From an uncultured Spirochaetia bacterium (lineage in GTDB: Bacteria; Spirochaetota; Spirochaetia; SZUA-6; Bin103): DNA of 64,000 nt. Position numbers and translations under genes: made by a program. The notes below the pieces were generated by a model. It did no database searches and was not told the DNA's origin. It was given only the letters and a program-made list of their open reading frames with translations. The stretch spans positions 434,001 through 498,000 of the forward strand of contig CATQHW010000002.1 of assembly GCA_958296075.1 (NCBI GenBank), read 5' to 3'. Each line of letters begins with the position of its first letter. Within the stretch, counting starts at the first letter, position 1. Shown here one piece after another: positions 63,342 through 64,000 of the stretch.

Positions 63342-64000
63342 GCCGGTTCTATCAGAAGGCGATCGAACGGCTTGATCGTCTCGACCCGATGCAGGCCGGC
63401 ACGCTGCTGCGCGGTCTGGCGGCGGACAACGACCTGTTGGCGATGGTGTTGGAGTCGATGACCGACGGCATCATCGTCCTGGACGAAGCGCACGGCATCC
63501 GCCTGATCAATAAGGCGGCCGAGCGGCTGCTGCCGTTCGCGGCCGACGAGCTGACCGGCCGCGCGGTCTGGCAGGTGATCGGCGACGAACAGGTGGCCGC
63601 GTTCCTGCACGACACCCTGATCGGTTCCGATCGGGTCCTGGACGGCGAGTTCACCCTGGAGGGCGCCCATGCCGCAACGCTGGAGATCACCATCGTGCCG
63701 CTTGTGCGCGAGCGACGCATCGAGGGCAGCCTGGTGCACGTGGAAGACATCACCGAGCGCCGTGCGGAGGCGGCGCGGCTGCGCCGGGCGGAGCACCTGG
63801 CGTCGATGACCACGCTCGCCGCCGGCGTCGCGCACGAGATACGCAACCCCCTCACGTCGATGAGCATCCACCTGCAGCTGATCCAGCGCGCCCTGCGCGG
63901 CCGCCAGACGGCGCCGGCCGAGATCGACGAGAGCCTGCACACGATGACCGAGGAGATTCGGCGGCTCAACAAGATCGTGGTCGATTTCCTGTTCGCGGTA
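63338..64000 (+). CDS. PAS-domain sensor histidine kinase, NtrB-like (partial, runs off window)
   Basis: 221 residues are visible. The GTG start overlaps the clamp-loader gene stop (GTGA). Residues about 30-145 form a PAS domain: NDLLAMVLESMTDGIIVLDE, RLINKAAERLLPFAADELTG and GSLVHVEDITERRAEAARL. The HisKA domain then has LASMTTLAAGVAHEIRNPLT with the phospho-acceptor His in AHEIRNP. The ATPase domain lies outside. There are no membrane segments, so it senses a cytoplasmic signal. In spirochaetes such kinases often precede an NtrC-type regulator; that cannot be checked here. Confidence 0.9.
   Translation, partial: MSRFYQKAIERLDRLDPMQAGTLLRGLAADNDLLAMVLESMTDGIIVLDEAHGIRLINKAAERLLPFAADELTGRAVWQVIGDEQVAAFLHDTLIGSDRVLDGEFTLEGAHAATLEITIVPLVRERRIEGSLVHVEDITERRAEAARLRRAEHLASMTTLAAGVAHEIRNPLTSMSIHLQLIQRALRGRQTAPAEIDESLHTMTEEIRRLNKIVVDFLFAV

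Overview
The window is high-GC bacterial chromosome. I infer a member of the Spirochaetaceae, probably one of the free-living or host-associated marine/sponge types. The grounds are: a housekeeping run of uvrB, an SH3 lipoprotein, DUF445, a DUF6675-like exported protein, murG, cvpA, a DNA polymerase III delta-prime-like gene and a PAS histidine kinase; a GAF-fused PTS enzyme I; a RaiA/cytidylate-kinase-like pair; and a catabolic repertoire rich in oligopeptide-type ABC transporters, sulfatase, phytanoyl-CoA dioxygenase-like enzymes and Gfo/Idh/MocA oxidoreductases. This assignment comes from gene content and remembered family distribution, not from a search. Genes are tightly packed and many start on GTG or TTG in four-base GTGA/TTGA stop-start overlaps. 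I saw no rRNA, tRNA or CRISPR array.

Layout. 1-3.5 kb (minus): corrinoid methyltransferase operon (unknown protein, MtaA-like methyltransferase, corrinoid protein, ferredoxin/ASKHA reactivator cut by the window edge). 3.6-5.9 kb: ptsP. 5.9-9.8 kb: a disturbed accessory segment with a ParE remnant, a PD-(D/E)XK-like nuclease, three copies of a ~39-bp repeat, and a two-component system whose neighbouring FtsX-type permease gene is truncated. 9.9-10.9 kb: raiA and a cytidylate kinase-like gene. 11-14.7 kb (minus): EamA exporter, HpcH/HpaI aldolase and two D-2-hydroxyacid dehydrogenases. 14.7-15.9 kb: M20 peptidase. 15.9-24 kb (minus): complete oligopeptide ABC transporter (binding protein, two permeases, two ATPases) behind a ThDP enzyme. 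24.2-26.8 kb: oxidoreductase and class III aminotransferase.

26.85-33.35 kb is a genomic island between ~147-bp direct repeats that duplicate the 3' ends of the aminotransferase and of the convergent MFS gene. It holds a Uma2 protein, IS21 and ISAs1 debris, a polysaccharide deacetylase fragment, a DUF262-HEPN pair (likely anti-mobile-element) and, at its right end, a nitrile-hydratase-like-leader RiPP precursor with the 13-residue core HHGPPRYLWELGV followed by an unrecognised 353-residue protein. I consider this precursor locus the best candidate for an undescribed system. 33.4-39.1 kb has MFS, VOC and, divergently, a single-pass membrane protein with a heterodimer-type ABC exporter. 39.2-42.6 kb is a decayed defence island: an atypical receiver-domain protein, a truncated metallo-beta-lactamase-type start, an AlbA-type fragment, an hsdS, an hsdM remnant, cytidine deaminase and a DUF1156-like fragment.

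42.6-51.1 kb (minus) is a second catabolic cluster: dioxygenase, sulfatase, binding protein, two permeases (no ATPases here), oxidoreductase and amidohydrolase. 51.3-54.5 kb carries a DUF4143 ATPase, class II aldolase, a small protein and a second dioxygenase. 54.5-64 kb is a plus-strand housekeeping run from an HtrA-type protease and uvrB to the PAS histidine kinase, which leaves the window.
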